Source of the DNA: Roseateles toxinivorans | GTDB taxonomy: Bacteria; Pseudomonadota; Gammaproteobacteria; Burkholderiales; Burkholderiaceae_C | Assembly: GCF_004362525.1 (NCBI RefSeq) | Contig: NZ_SNXS01000005.1 | Location: 186,001-250,000 of the forward strand | DNA: 64,000 nucleotides | Direction: 5' to 3' | In this document: in pieces, positions 24,491 through 33,575 of the stretch | Position numbering within the stretch: position 1 is the stretch's first letter | Layout of the letters: the number at the start of each line of letters is the position of its first letter | The notes under the pieces: generated by a model | Databases searched by the model: none | What the model was told of the DNA's origin: nothing | Seen by the model: only the letters and a program-made list of their open reading frames with translations | Made by a program: the position numbers and the translations under genes

Positions 24491-27226
24491 ATGCGAAGTC
24501 CCGGTTTCAAGACCCGATTGACCTGGTTGCTGGTCGTGCTGCTGGCGCTGATGGGCCTGTCCGGCTATCTGGCCCTACAGCGCCTGCGCGGGGTCGCCGC
24601 CTCGATCAGCACCGTCTATCAGGACCGCGTCCTGCCGCTGCAGCAGCTGCGCCTGATACATAACGCCTACCGCGTGCAGATCGCCGATGCCCTGACCCTC
24701 GCCCGCGAAGGCAGCCTGAGCCAGGGCCAGGCCATGCGTGACATCGCCCAGGCCCGACAGCTCATCAAGACCGAATGGCAGCGCTACCTGAAGACCTATC
24801 TGGTCGAGGACGAGTTGCGCCTGATCGCCCAGACCGAGCCGCTGATGCGCCAGGCCGAGACCCAGATCCAAGCCTGGCTGGAACTGCTGGAGCGCCGCGA
24901 CGCCGCCTCGCTGGCCTCGCTCAGCCAGGCGCGACTGACGGCGGCGCTGCAACCGCTGTCCGGGCGCCTCGACGCGCTGATCACCCTGCAGCTGAAAGTG
25001 GCCGAAGAGGAGAACCGGGCCAGCCGGGCCGCCTATGACGAGGCGATCTGGGTGATTGCCGCCCTGATGCTGATCACCGGGCTGGCCGGCACCGGCATGG
25101 GTTGGACCGTGTTCGCCCGCTATCGGCTGGAGGGCCGGGAGCAGGAGCAGCGGCGCGAACGGCTGCAGCGTTTCTACATGGCCCTGTCGCAGACCAACCA
25201 GCTCATCGTGCGCGAGCGTCACGAAGCCACGCTGTTTGCCGAAATCTGCCGCATCTGCGTGAACACCGGCCATGCCGGCTGCTGCGCCATCGGCCTGGTG
25301 GACGATGGCCACCTGGTGCGCCAGGCCCATGCTGGCGCACAGGACGGCTTTCTTGCCGGTCTGCCCCAGCGCTGGGATCTCGGCACCGACGAGGCCCAGC
25401 GCTCCGTCACCGGCACCGCCTGGCGCAGCGGGCAGCACGCCGTCTGCCAGGACTTTCTGGAGGACCTGGCCACCCTGCATTGGCACGAACGCGCGCTGAA
25501 GAACGGGCTGCGCGCGATGGCCGCCTTCCCGATCCGGCGCGGCGGGCAGGTCTTCGGCGTGCTGGCCGTCTATGCCAGCGAACCGAACTTCTTCGACGCC
25601 CCGCTGCTCGCGCTGCTGGACGAAATGGTCGGTGACCTGTCCTATGCGCTGGACGATATCGACCGCGAGCGCGCCCGCCAGACGGCACTGGCGGATGCCG
25701 AGCGTGACCGCGAGCAGTTCCGCCTGCTGTTCCATCGTTCGCCCGTGGCCACGCTGATCATCTCGATGCAGAGCAAGCGGGTCCTGGATGTCAACTCGCT
25801 GGGCGCCAGGCGCTATGGTCTGAGCGCCGAGCAGATGATTGGCCACACAATGCAGGAACTGGATGTTGGCCTGCTGCCGGCCTATCGCCAGGCCCTGTAC
25901 GAGCGCCTGGAGGCCGAGGGCCGCGTCAGCAATCTGGAGGTGCAGCTGCGGGGCAGGGCCGGGCCCCTGCTGTGGGGCCTGCTCAGCGCCGAGCTGATCA
26001 GCTACCACGGTGAAACCTGCATGCTGGCGATGAGCCTGGACGTGACCGAGCGGCGCATGACCGAGAAGGCACGCGAGGAGCAGCAGGCCGCGGTGGCCGC
26101 CAACCAGGCCAAGACCGCCTTTCTGTCGCGCATGAGCCATGAGCTGCGCACGCCGCTGAACGCCGTGCTGGGTTTCACCAAGCTGCTGATGACGGCGGCG
26201 GGCAGCCGCCGGAGCCCGCAGGAGCTGGATCAGTTGACCCATGTGCAGAGCGCCGGCTGGCACCTGCTGGCCCTGGTCAATGATGTGCTGGACGTGGCGC
26301 GCATCGAAGCGGGCAACCTGCGCCTGCATGCCCGGCGGCTGCCGCTGCTGCAGGTGGTACATGAGGCCCTGGACATGACCGAGGCCCTGGCCAGCGAGCA
26401 TGGCGTCCATCTGCACCCGCCGCCGCCGGGCGATGAGCTGACGGTGCGCGCCGACCCGATACGGCTGCGCCAGGTCCTGATCAATGTGCTGAGCAATGCC
26501 ATCAAGTACAACCGACGCGATGGTCAGGTGAGTCTGAGCTGCAGCCAGCAGCAGGGCATGGTGGAGATCGAAGTGACCGATACCGGCCTGGGCATGAGTG
26601 CCGAGCAGCTGGCCCATCTGTACGAACCGTTCAACCGTCTGGGCCGCGAGGCCAGCAAGGTCGAGGGCAGCGGCGTGGGTCTGGCGCTGACGCGGCAGCT
26701 GATGCAGCTGATGCAGGGCGAGATCCGGATCGACAGCCAGCCCGGCCGGGGCACGCGGGTGCGGCTGAGCCTGCCGGGCTGGACCAGCTCCGGCACCACC
26801 GAGCCGGGTGCGCTCGATGCCCTGCCTGCACCACACCAGGCCCCGGCCAGCGGCCGCGTGCTCTACATCGAGGACAACGCGGTCAATATGCTGCTGGTCG
26901 AACAGATGCTGGCCCGCCTGCCCGGCGTCGAGCTGCTGCAGGCCTGCAACGGTGCCGAGGGCTTGGCGCTGGCGACCAGCCAGCAACCCGATCTGCTGCT
27001 GCTCGATCTCGATCTGCCGGACATCACCGGCCTGGAGGTCCTGCGCCGGCTGCGCGCCGATGCCGATACGGCCGGGCTGACCATTGTCGCGCTGTCGGCT
27101 GGCGCCATGGCCGACGAGGTGCAGGCTGCCCTGCAGGCCGGCGCCGACGACTACTGGACCAAGCCGCTGGACCTGGAGCCGTTTCTGGCCGGCGTCAGCC
27201 GGCTGCTGCGCGCTGGCGGGGCTTGA
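24491..27226 (+). CDS. Hybrid sensor histidine kinase (4HB-GAF-PAS-HisKA-HATPase-REC)
   Basis: A 911-residue membrane kinase. An N-terminal TM helix (about 10-30), a periplasmic four-helix-bundle sensor (about 35-180) and a second TM (about 184-208) come first. A GAF domain (about 240-395) and a PAS domain (about 412-520) follow. The HisKA domain has phospho-acceptor His550 in MSHELRTPLN. The HATPase has NVLSNAIKYN and GSGVGLALT, and the C-terminal receiver has Asp839 in LLDLDLPD. With no HPt or output domain, it probably passes phosphate to a separate partner. The sensor domain resembles that of the convergent chemoreceptor gene downstream. Confidence 0.9.
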   Translation: MRSPGFKTRLTWLLVVLLALMGLSGYLALQRLRGVAASISTVYQDRVLPLQQLRLIHNAYRVQIADALTLAREGSLSQGQAMRDIAQARQLIKTEWQRYLKTYLVEDELRLIAQTEPLMRQAETQIQAWLELLERRDAASLASLSQARLTAALQPLSGRLDALITLQLKVAEEENRASRAAYDEAIWVIAALMLITGLAGTGMGWTVFARYRLEGREQEQRRERLQRFYMALSQTNQLIVRERHEATLFAEICRICVNTGHAGCCAIGLVDDGHLVRQAHAGAQDGFLAGLPQRWDLGTDEAQRSVTGTAWRSGQHAVCQDFLEDLATLHWHERALKNGLRAMAAFPIRRGGQVFGVLAVYASEPNFFDAPLLALLDEMVGDLSYALDDIDRERARQTALADAERDREQFRLLFHRSPVATLIISMQSKRVLDVNSLGARRYGLSAEQMIGHTMQELDVGLLPAYRQALYERLEAEGRVSNLEVQLRGRAGPLLWGLLSAELISYHGETCMLAMSLDVTERRMTEKAREEQQAAVAANQAKTAFLSRMSHELRTPLNAVLGFTKLLMTAAGSRRSPQELDQLTHVQSAGWHLLALVNDVLDVARIEAGNLRLHARRLPLLQVVHEALDMTEALASEHGVHLHPPPPGDELTVRADPIRLRQVLINVLSNAIKYNRRDGQVSLSCSQQQGMVEIEVTDTGLGMSAEQLAHLYEPFNRLGREASKVEGSGVGLALTRQLMQLMQGEIRIDSQPGRGTRVRLSLPGWTSSGTTEPGALDALPAPHQAPASGRVLYIEDNAVNMLLVEQMLARLPGVELLQACNGAEGLALATSQQPDLLLLDLDLPDITGLEVLRRLRADADTAGLTIVALSAGAMADEVQAALQAGADDYWTKPLDLEPFLAGVSRLLRAGGA

Positions 27227-27241
27227 TCGTTCTGTCCCGCC

Positions 27242-28786
27242 TCAGGCCGGGCTGGGCAGCTTGAACGCCACCACGGTGCGCGCCAGTTCGGCCGCCTGGT
27301 GCTTGAGGCTTTCGGCGGCGGCGGCGCTTTGTTCCACCAGCGCGGCATTCTGCTGGGTCACCTGATCGAGCTGATTGACCGCCTGACCGACCTGGCCGAT
27401 GCCGCTGCTCTGCTCGGTGCTGGCATGGCTGATCTCGTCGATCAGGTCATTGACGCGTTTGACCTGGTTCACGATGTCGCCCATGGTCTTGCCCGCATCG
27501 GCCACCTGGCGCGAGCCGTTGTCCACCTTCTCGACGCTGTCGCCGATCAGGGTCTTGATCTCCTTGGCCGCCTGGGCCGAGCGCTGGGCGAGGCTGCGCA
27601 CCTCGGAGGCCACGACGGCAAAGCCCCGGCCCTGCTCGCCGGCACGGGCCGCTTCCACCGCCGCGTTCAGCGCCAGGATATTGGTCTGGAAGGCGATGCC
27701 GTCGATCACGCCGATGATGTCGACGATCTTCTTCGAGCTGGCGCTGATCGCCTCCATCGTGTTGACCACGTCACCGACGATGGCGCCCCCCTGGCCGGCC
27801 ACCGTCGAGGCGCTGGCCGCCAGCTGCGTGGCCTGGCGTGCTGTCTCGGTGTTCTGCACCACGGTGGCGGTCAACTGCTCCATCGAGGCCGCCGTCTCTT
27901 CCAGATTGGCGGCCTGCTCCTCTGTGCGCTGGCTCAGATCGGCTGCACCGGTGGCAATCTCCGCCGAGCCGGTGGCAATCGAGTCGGCGCTGTGCCTGAC
28001 CTTGCCGACAATGCCCACCAGGCTGTCATTCATGCGCTTGAGTGCGCCCAGCAGCTGGCCGATCTCGTCGGTGCCCTGGACCTCGATACGCGAGCTCAGA
28101 TCGCCGGCCGCCACCGTCTCCGCCACCTGCACCGCACGGGCAATGCCACGGCTGATGGCACCGATCAGCAGCCAGGCCATCACGCCGGCCACGCTGACAC
28201 TCAGCAGCGCCAGCACAATGGTGCGCCAGAACACCGCCTCGTAGTTCTCCTGGCTTTCCTTGTACTCGCGGTCGGCCTCGACCAGCTGCACGGTGATCAG
28301 CTGCTCGATCAGGGCGCCGACCGGATCTATCGTCGGATACATCTGCTTGGCGGCGAATTCGCGCAGGCCCTCGATATCGTTCTTGCGCATCAGTTCCTGG
28401 GCGCGCTGACCGGCCACGTCGGCCTGCTTCATCAGCGGCTCGACCTGGCGCACCAGCTCCTGCTCCTTGGCCACAAGCTCGGTGGCGACATAGGCCTTCC
28501 ACTGCGTCTCGATCACGCTGTGGGCATCGTCGATGGCCTTCACACCCTGGGCCGCGGTGAAGATCCCGTCACGGGTCTTGTGCGTGCTGTCCACCATATT
28601 CACCGCATAGGCATCGGCAATCGCCTTCAGCTGCTTCAGCGGCACGACACGGTCGTTGTAGATGCTGGCCAGCACCGCGTTGCTGTGCCGCAGCCGCGAC
28701 ACGGACGAGGCCGAATCGATCACGAGCAGGGCCAGCAGGGCCCCGACCAGCAGCAACAGACGGGTCTTGATCGAGACATTGTTCAT
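27242..28786 (-). CDS. Methyl-accepting chemotaxis protein
   Basis: A 514-residue class I chemoreceptor. It has TM1 (about 10-30), a four-helix-bundle periplasmic sensor (about 33-185), TM2 (about 188-212) and HAMP. The long cytoplasmic coiled coil has the invariant hairpin tip, including [19 protein letters not shown]. Adaptation sites lie in the Glu/Gln/Ala-rich helices, but there is no C-terminal NWETF-like pentapeptide for CheR docking. The start was set at [10 protein letters not shown], preceded by AGGGAG. It feeds the CheA pathway; CheR, CheD and CheB encoded at 2.6-5.3 kb could modify it. Confidence 0.95.
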   Translation of the reverse strand: MNNVSIKTRLLLLVGALLALLVIDSASSVSRLRHSNAVLASIYNDRVVPLKQLKAIADAYAVNMVDSTHKTRDGIFTAAQGVKAIDDAHSVIETQWKAYVATELVAKEQELVRQVEPLMKQADVAGQRAQELMRKNDIEGLREFAAKQMYPTIDPVGALIEQLITVQLVEADREYKESQENYEAVFWRTIVLALLSVSVAGVMAWLLIGAISRGIARAVQVAETVAAGDLSSRIEVQGTDEIGQLLGALKRMNDSLVGIVGKVRHSADSIATGSAEIATGAADLSQRTEEQAANLEETAASMEQLTATVVQNTETARQATQLAASASTVAGQGGAIVGDVVNTMEAISASSKKIVDIIGVIDGIAFQTNILALNAAVEAARAGEQGRGFAVVASEVRSLAQRSAQAAKEIKTLIGDSVEKVDNGSRQVADAGKTMGDIVNQVKRVNDLIDEISHASTEQSSGIGQVGQAVNQLDQVTQQNAALVEQSAAAAESLKHQAAELARTVVAFKLPSPA

Positions 28787-28972
28787 CTTGAACTCCCTGA
28801 GGGTTGACAAACGCCGAGGTCGTGATCGTTCGCAGTATCTGCGCGAATGACACAAGACGAAAGAGGGAATTGCGTGTTTTATTCATAACACTCTTTTTGC
28901 CATTGCCGTGGCAATAGCACCGGCTCGCCCCGGTTCAGCCCTGGCCCCAAGACCGACAGCCTTCATGCTCTC

Positions 28973-28978
28973 TACAAT
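28973..28978 (+). promoter_or_regulatory. -10-like TACAAT just before the PHP gene
   Basis: TACAAT ends 7 bp before the GTG start at 28986, so the expected transcription start nearly coincides with the start codon. No good -35 hexamer was found at 16-18 bp. One of several such short-leader starts in the window. Confidence 0.35.
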
Positions 28979-28985
28979 CGGGGCC

Positions 28986-29855
28986 GTGAGCACCCAACAC
29001 ATCTGCAGCAACGCCGACCTGCACTCCCACTCCTGCGTGTCCGACGGCACGATGGAGCCCGAGGCGCTGGCCGCCCGAGCCAAGGCCAATGGCGTCGAGC
29101 TGTGGGCCCTGACCGACCATGACGAACTGGCCGGCCAGGCTCGGGCCCGGGACGCCGCGCTGAGCCTGGGCCTGCCCTACTTGACCGGCACCGAGGTCTC
29201 GGTGACCTTTGCCGGCAGGGTGGTGCACATCGTCGGCCTGGGTTTCGACATGCACAACGAGGCCTTGCGCGAGGGTCTGCACAGCACCCGCGGCGGCCGC
29301 GGCGCGCGGGCGCAGCAGATGTCCGCCAGCCTGGCCCAGGTCGGCATCAAGGACGCCTATGAAGGTGCGCTGAAGTACGTCGGCAATCCGGAGCTGATTT
29401 CGCGTACGCACTTTGCCCGGCATCTGGTGGACAGCGGCGTGTGCAGCGACATCCCCGAGGTGTTTCGTCGCTTCCTCACCGAGGGCAAGCCCGGCTTCGT
29501 GCCGCACCGCTGGGCGGGCCTGGGAGAGGCAGTGCGCTGGATCACCCAGGCCGGAGGCATTGCCGTGATCGCCCACCCGGCCCGCTACCCGTTCACGCCG
29601 ACCGAGGAGTACGCCCTCTTCACCGAGTTCAAGGCCCATGGCGGCTTGGCCGTCGAGGTGGTGACCGGCAACCACAGCGCCGCCGACGTGGTGAAGTATG
29701 CCGACATGGCGCTGGAGTTCTCGCTGCTGGCCTCGCGCGGCTCGGACTTCCACTCGCCGACCGAGAGCCACACCGACCTGGGTGCCCTGCCCGATCTGCC
29801 AGGACGGCTCACCCCGGTCTGGCAGGCCCTGCAAGACCGGGTCCATCAACCTTGA
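28986..29855 (+). CDS. PHP-domain phosphoesterase (RNase AM/YciV-like)
   Basis: About 289 residues. PHP metal motifs are clear: ADLHSHS, TDHDE, GTEVSV, IAHPARY and GSDFHSP. The layout matches YciV/TrpH, which in E. coli is a 5'-3' exoribonuclease (RNase AM) that matures rRNA 5' ends and degrades 3',5'-bisphosphonucleotides. GTG at 28986 was chosen because TACAAT lies just before it; an in-frame ATG at 28965 sits upstream of that hexamer. The stop overlaps a TTG start of the DMT transporter gene. Confidence 0.88.
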   Translation: MSTQHICSNADLHSHSCVSDGTMEPEALAARAKANGVELWALTDHDELAGQARARDAALSLGLPYLTGTEVSVTFAGRVVHIVGLGFDMHNEALREGLHSTRGGRGARAQQMSASLAQVGIKDAYEGALKYVGNPELISRTHFARHLVDSGVCSDIPEVFRRFLTEGKPGFVPHRWAGLGEAVRWITQAGGIAVIAHPARYPFTPTEEYALFTEFKAHGGLAVEVVTGNHSAADVVKYADMALEFSLLASRGSDFHSPTESHTDLGALPDLPGRLTPVWQALQDRVHQP

Positions 29856-30781
29856 ACCGTCAGCGCCCCCTGCTGGGCGTGGTCCTGGTGCTCTGCGCCG
29901 GCGCCTGCTTCTCGCTGCTTGACAACAGCGCCAAGCTGCTGGGCGCCACCCTGCCGGTGCTGCTCTTCATGTGGGCTCGCTATGCCTTCCAGGCGGTGAC
30001 CATGCTGGCCTGGCTGGCCGGCAGGCGCGGCCGCGCCGGCTTCCATGCGGCGCACCCGAAGTTCCAGCTGCTGCGCGGCGGCCTGCTGCTGGGCACCAGC
30101 GCCTTGAGCTTCTACGGCGTGCAGTTGATGCCGGTGGCCGAGTTCACCGCCATCGGCATGCTGACGCCGGTGGTGGTGACGATGCTGGCCGCCTTCTGGC
30201 TGCGCGAACGGGTGTCGCCGCTGCGCTGGGCCCTGGTGGTGGGCGCCTTCATCGGCGCGCTGATCGTGATACGCCCGGGCAGCGGTGTGTTCGGCTGGGC
30301 CGCCGTGATGCCGCTGACCATGGCACTGTGCTACGGCTGCTTCCAGGTCTTGACCAGCCGCCTGGCTTCGCTGGAGAACCCCATCACCACGCACTTCTAC
30401 ACCGGCGCCGTCGGCGCCGTGGCGCTGCTACCGGTGCTGTGGCTGGCAAAGGTGCCGGTGCTGAACTTGCTGAGCCAGGCCACGGCGCAGCAATGGGTGC
30501 TGATGCTGATCATCGGTGCGATGGGCACGCTTGGCCATCTGCTGCTGATACTGGCCCTGGGCATGGCGCGCACAGGCTCGCTGATGCCCTTCGTCTATGT
30601 GCAGATCCTGTTCGCCGCCGGTGTCGGCTGGTTGATGTTCAACCATGTGCCCGACGGCTGGGCCTGGGCCGGCATGCTGGTCATCGCCGCCTGTGGCGCC
30701 TCGAGCGTCTGGCTGAACTTCGCCGAGGCGTCGGCCAAACGGCTCAACTCGACGGTCGAGCAGGATACGATCGCGGATTGA
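29852..30781 (+). CDS. DMT-family (EamA) transporter
   Basis: About 309 residues with some ten TM helices in two EamA halves; PLLGVVLVLCAGACFSLLDN opens the first helix. The likely start is a TTG at 29852 whose last bases overlap the TGA of the preceding gene (TTGA); no ATG or GTG lies before the first helix. The substrate cannot be inferred. It is similar in plan, but not closely in sequence, to the DMT gene at 11.3 kb. It is followed 12 bp later by yciO. Confidence 0.88.
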   Translation: MNRQRPLLGVVLVLCAGACFSLLDNSAKLLGATLPVLLFMWARYAFQAVTMLAWLAGRRGRAGFHAAHPKFQLLRGGLLLGTSALSFYGVQLMPVAEFTAIGMLTPVVVTMLAAFWLRERVSPLRWALVVGAFIGALIVIRPGSGVFGWAAVMPLTMALCYGCFQVLTSRLASLENPITTHFYTGAVGAVALLPVLWLAKVPVLNLLSQATAQQWVLMLIIGAMGTLGHLLLILALGMARTGSLMPFVYVQILFAAGVGWLMFNHVPDGWAWAGMLVIAACGASSVWLNFAEASAKRLNSTVEQDTIAD

Positions 30782-30793
30782 GGCAGAAAAACA

Positions 30794-31417
30794 ATGGCAC
30801 AACTCTTCGAGGTTCACCCCGACAACCCGCAGGTCCGCTTCCTGAAGCAGGCCGCGCAGATCATCGACAAGGGCGGCATCGCGGCCATTCCGACGGATTC
30901 CAGCTATGCCCTGGTCTGCCATCTGGACGACAAGGCGGCCGCCGAGACTCTCAGGCGCATCCGCGGCGTCGACGACAAGCACCACCTGACCCTGCTATGC
31001 CGTGATCTGAGCGAACTGGCCAGCTATGCCCGAGTGGACAACAAGCAGTACCGCATGCTCAAGCTGGGTACGCCGGGCCCCTTCACCTTCATTCTCGAGG
31101 CGACCAAGGAGGTGCCGCGCCGCCTCAGCCACCCCTCGCGCCGCACCATAGGCCTGCGCGTGCCCGAGCACCGGGTGACGCAGGAACTGCTGGCCATACT
31201 CGGCCAGCCGCTGCTGGCCACCACCCTGATCGCGCCGGGCGACAGCGAGCCGCTGAACGACGCACAGGAGATCGCCGAGCGCTTTGACCACCAGCTGCAG
31301 GCCATCGTCGATGCCGGCGCCTGCGCCATGCAGCCGACCACGGTGGTCGACCTCAGCGACGACGAGCCGGTGCTGGTGCGGCTGGGTGGCGGCGATCCGG
31401 CCCGGATCGGTCTGTAG
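30794..31417 (+). CDS. yciO: YciO-type threonylcarbamoyl-AMP synthase family protein
   Basis: A 207-residue YrdC/Sua5-fold protein. AAIPTDSSYALVCHLDDKAA and RIRGVDDKHHLTLLCRDL match the YciO branch rather than TsaC (which has KxR..KP). The family makes threonylcarbamoyl-AMP for tRNA t6A37; YciO's own physiological role is less certain. The TAG stop is formed by the first bases of a palindromic repeat. It is downstream of the PHP and DMT genes on one strand, and PHP-yciO pairing is common in proteobacteria. Confidence 0.9.
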   Translation: MAQLFEVHPDNPQVRFLKQAAQIIDKGGIAAIPTDSSYALVCHLDDKAAAETLRRIRGVDDKHHLTLLCRDLSELASYARVDNKQYRMLKLGTPGPFTFILEATKEVPRRLSHPSRRTIGLRVPEHRVTQELLAILGQPLLATTLIAPGDSEPLNDAQEIAERFDHQLQAIVDAGACAMQPTTVVDLSDDEPVLVRLGGGDPARIGL

Positions 31418-31457
31418 CCCGGATGCAATCCGGGGCCCCGGATTCCATCCGGGCTAC
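31414..31457. repeat. Dispersed palindromic repeat, copy 3, containing two stop codons
   Basis: A 44-bp palindrome with one mismatch and no spacer (arms 31414-31435 and 31436-31457). Its outer GTAG supplies the TAG stop of yciO (31415-31417) on the forward strand. The mirror-image CTAC supplies the TAG stop of the thioredoxin-fold gene (31454-31456) on the reverse strand. Confidence 0.9.
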
Positions 31458-31810
31458 GGCTCCAAGGCCGCCAATATCGCCTCGCGGTCGAAACCGACGA
31501 CGCGACGGCCGCGCACCACAAAGGTCGGCGTGCCCTGTGCCTGCAGCGCCTGGAACTGAGCCAGGCAGGCGGCATCGGTCTCGATGAAGCACTCGCGGTG
31601 CGGCACCGCGTGGGCGTTGAGCCAGCTGCGCGCCTTGGCGCAGAAGTAGCAGGTGGTCGACGACAGCATCACGATGTCGCCGGGTTTCACCGCAGCCTGC
31701 AGGCGTGAGGCCTGATCAGCCGCCTGCCAGCTGCGCAGGCCCCAAGCCGCGCCCCAGGCGAGGGCTGCGACCACGATCAGCGGCAGCCAGGTCTTGCGAA
31801 AAGTGTTCAT
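31454..31810 (-). CDS. Membrane-anchored glutaredoxin/thioredoxin-fold protein
   Basis: A 118-residue protein with an N-terminal signal anchor (about 8-26), then a small thioredoxin-fold domain with a CYFC active site (TTCYFCAKA) and the cis-Pro loop GTPTFVVRG. It is probably periplasm-facing, reducing or oxidising an envelope thiol. It is shorter than DsbA/DsbC and closer to glutaredoxin-like oxidoreductases. It ends in the palindromic repeat, which supplies its stop codon. Partner unknown. Confidence 0.82.
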   Translation of the reverse strand: MNTFRKTWLPLIVVAALAWGAAWGLRSWQAADQASRLQAAVKPGDIVMLSSTTCYFCAKARSWLNAHAVPHRECFIETDAACLAQFQALQAQGTPTFVVRGRRVVGFDREAILAALEP

Positions 31811-31841
31811 GGCCGGTCAGAGCCCGACCATCAAGCTAAGT

Positions 31842-32186
31842 TCAGAGCGCCGCCGTGACGACGATCTCGACCTTCCACTCCGGCTTGGCCAGCCTGGCCT
31901 CGACGGTGGCGCGCGGTGGCGTGTGGCCGGCCGGCACCCAGGCGTCCCAGGCGGCATTCAGGCCCGGGAAATCGGCCAGATCGGCGATGAAGATCTGCGC
32001 CATCAGGATGCGCGTCTTGTCGGTGCCGGCGCGGGCCAGCAGCGCATCGATCGCGGCCAGCACCTGCTGGGTCTGACCCTGCGCGTCCTGCGTGGCATCG
32101 CTGGGCACCTGGCCGGCCAGGTAAACCGTGCCGTTGTAAACGGCCATTTCCGACAGACGCGGACCGACATCAAAACGCTGAACCAT
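31842..32186 (-). CDS. RidA family (YjgF/UK114) protein
   Basis: A 114-residue protein. The RidA features are VYLAGQVPSD, TRILMAQIFIADLADF and the C-terminal PPRATVEARLAKPEWKVEI, which contains the conserved Arg and Glu that bind imine substrates. RidA members hydrolyse reactive 2-aminoacrylate and related enamines, protecting PLP enzymes. The start lies 3 bp past the plsY stop on the same strand, so the genes are likely co-transcribed. Confidence 0.92.
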   Translation of the reverse strand: MVQRFDVGPRLSEMAVYNGTVYLAGQVPSDATQDAQGQTQQVLAAIDALLARAGTDKTRILMAQIFIADLADFPGLNAAWDAWVPAGHTPPRATVEARLAKPEWKVEIVVTAAL

Positions 32187-32188
32187 GA

Positions 32189-32893
32189 CTACTTGCCCTT
32201 TTTGTGTGAATGGTGATGGTGCGAATGCCCACGCGGATGGGCATGGACTTGCTTGTGCGCGGCAGCCGGCGCAGCGCCCGCGGCTTTCTGCCCCAGCTTG
32301 CTTTCCTTGCCGGCCAGCAGCTTGCGAATATTGCCCTCGTGGCGCCAGATCAAGAGCAGGCCCATCACGCCTATGGCCAGCACGACCGGGCCGCCGCCCC
32401 AGATCAGCATCTGGTAGAACGGCGCGAACGCAGCCGAGACCATGGAGGCCAGCGAGGAATAGCGCGAGAAGTAGGCAATGATCAGCCAGGTGACCAGCGT
32501 GGCGCCGCCCAGCAGCGGGTTGATCGCCAGCAGCACGCCGGCGGCGGTCGCGACACCCTTGCCCCCCTGGAAGCGGAAGAACACCGGCCACAGATGGCCC
32601 AGAAAGGCCGCCAGGCCGACCATGGCCGCCGTGCCCTCGCCCAGGCCATAGGGCTGGCCGAACAGCAGCACCAGCAGTACCGGCACATAGCCCTTCAGCG
32701 CGTCGAACACCAGGGTCAGGATGGCGGCCGCCTTGTTGCCCGAGCGCAGCACGTTGGTGGCGCCTGGATTGCCCGAGCCATAGCTGCGCGGATCGTTCAG
32801 GCCCATGGCCTTGCTGATGATGACGGCAAAGGACAGCGAGCCGACAAGATAACCGGCCAGTGCGGCCAGCAGGGGATAGAGGGTGTCTTGCAT
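32189..32893 (-). CDS. plsY: Glycerol-3-phosphate acyltransferase PlsY with His-rich tail
   Basis: A 234-residue membrane enzyme that transfers acyl from acyl-phosphate to glycerol-3-phosphate in phospholipid synthesis. Conserved motifs include [11 protein letters not shown], the [12 protein letters not shown] loop and [14 protein letters not shown]. About five TM helices occupy the first 195 residues. The last 40 residues are a Lys/His-rich tail with [12 protein letters not shown], absent from typical PlsY (about 200 residues), which may bind metal. It is followed by ridA. Confidence 0.94.
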   Translation of the reverse strand: MQDTLYPLLAALAGYLVGSLSFAVIISKAMGLNDPRSYGSGNPGATNVLRSGNKAAAILTLVFDALKGYVPVLLVLLFGQPYGLGEGTAAMVGLAAFLGHLWPVFFRFQGGKGVATAAGVLLAINPLLGGATLVTWLIIAYFSRYSSLASMVSAAFAPFYQMLIWGGGPVVLAIGVMGLLLIWRHEGNIRKLLAGKESKLGQKAAGAAPAAAHKQVHAHPRGHSHHHHSHKKGK

Positions 32894-32899
32894 AGCCGG

Positions 32900-33397
32900 C
32901 TATTGTGCACCGGCACAGCTCACCGGCCGGGCCTGCACCAGCGTGGTCAGCAGCTTCGGGTCGATGCCGACCAGATAGCCGCGCCGTCCGCCGTTGATGC
33001 AGATCTTCGCCAGCTCCAGGATGCTGGCCTCGACGAACACCGGCATGGCCTTGCGCGTGCCAAACGGCGAGGTGCCGCCAACCATATAGCCGCTGTGGCG
33101 CTGGGCCACCTCGGGCTTGCAGGGCTCGACCTTCTTGCAGGGGATCTGCCGCGCCAGCTCCTTCAGGCTGACCTGGCAGTCGCCATGCATCAGCACGATC
33201 AGCGGCTGCGCCTTCTCATCCTGCATCACCAGGGTCTTGACGACCTCGTGCTCGGGCACGCCCAGCTGTTTGGCCGACTCGGCCGTGCCGCCATGTTCCA
33301 CGTAGTCGTAGACATGCTCGGTGAAGGCCACGCCCTGCTGGCGCAGGAACTGCGTGGCCGGGGTTTCGCTGACGTGTTTGCTGTCTTTCTTGCTCAT
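32900..33397 (-). CDS. ybaK: Cys-tRNA(Pro)/Cys-tRNA(Cys) deacylase YbaK
   Basis: A 165-residue YbaK/EbsC protein. Family signatures are the Lys in VVKTLVMQD, then KPEVAQRHSGYMVGGTSPFGTRK. It edits tRNA(Pro) mischarged with cysteine. It lies 6 bp upstream of plsY on the same strand. No unusual features. Confidence 0.93.
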   Translation of the reverse strand: MSKKDSKHVSETPATQFLRQQGVAFTEHVYDYVEHGGTAESAKQLGVPEHEVVKTLVMQDEKAQPLIVLMHGDCQVSLKELARQIPCKKVEPCKPEVAQRHSGYMVGGTSPFGTRKAMPVFVEASILELAKICINGGRRGYLVGIDPKLLTTLVQARPVSCAGAQ

Positions 33398-33528
33398 GAG
33401 TCAAGCATAAATCGTTCGCTATTCGCCCCGTCAACGGCGCACGGGAGACTGCACCTTTTTGCGGCAATCCAAGGCAAAGCCAATGCCGGCGCGGCCTGGC
33501 GGCCTCCGTCCTCATCTTGCCCCCGGAC

Positions 33529-33537
33529 TTATCCACA
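33529..33537 (+). promoter_or_regulatory. Single perfect DnaA box (TTATCCACA)
   Basis: TTATCCACA matches the high-affinity DnaA-box consensus exactly. It lies in the 178-bp divergent region between ybaK and the class V aminotransferase. Only one box was seen, with no AT-rich unwinding element, so it is at most a regulatory or titration site. Confidence 0.4.
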
Positions 33538-33575
33538 GAAACAAGGCATAAGATTGTGCGGATTTGGGAGCCTCG

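Noticed and set aside
33529-33537. Replication origin at the DnaA box
   Set aside because: A single box with no cluster, no AT-rich unwinding region and no dnaA, dnaN, gidA or parAB genes nearby.
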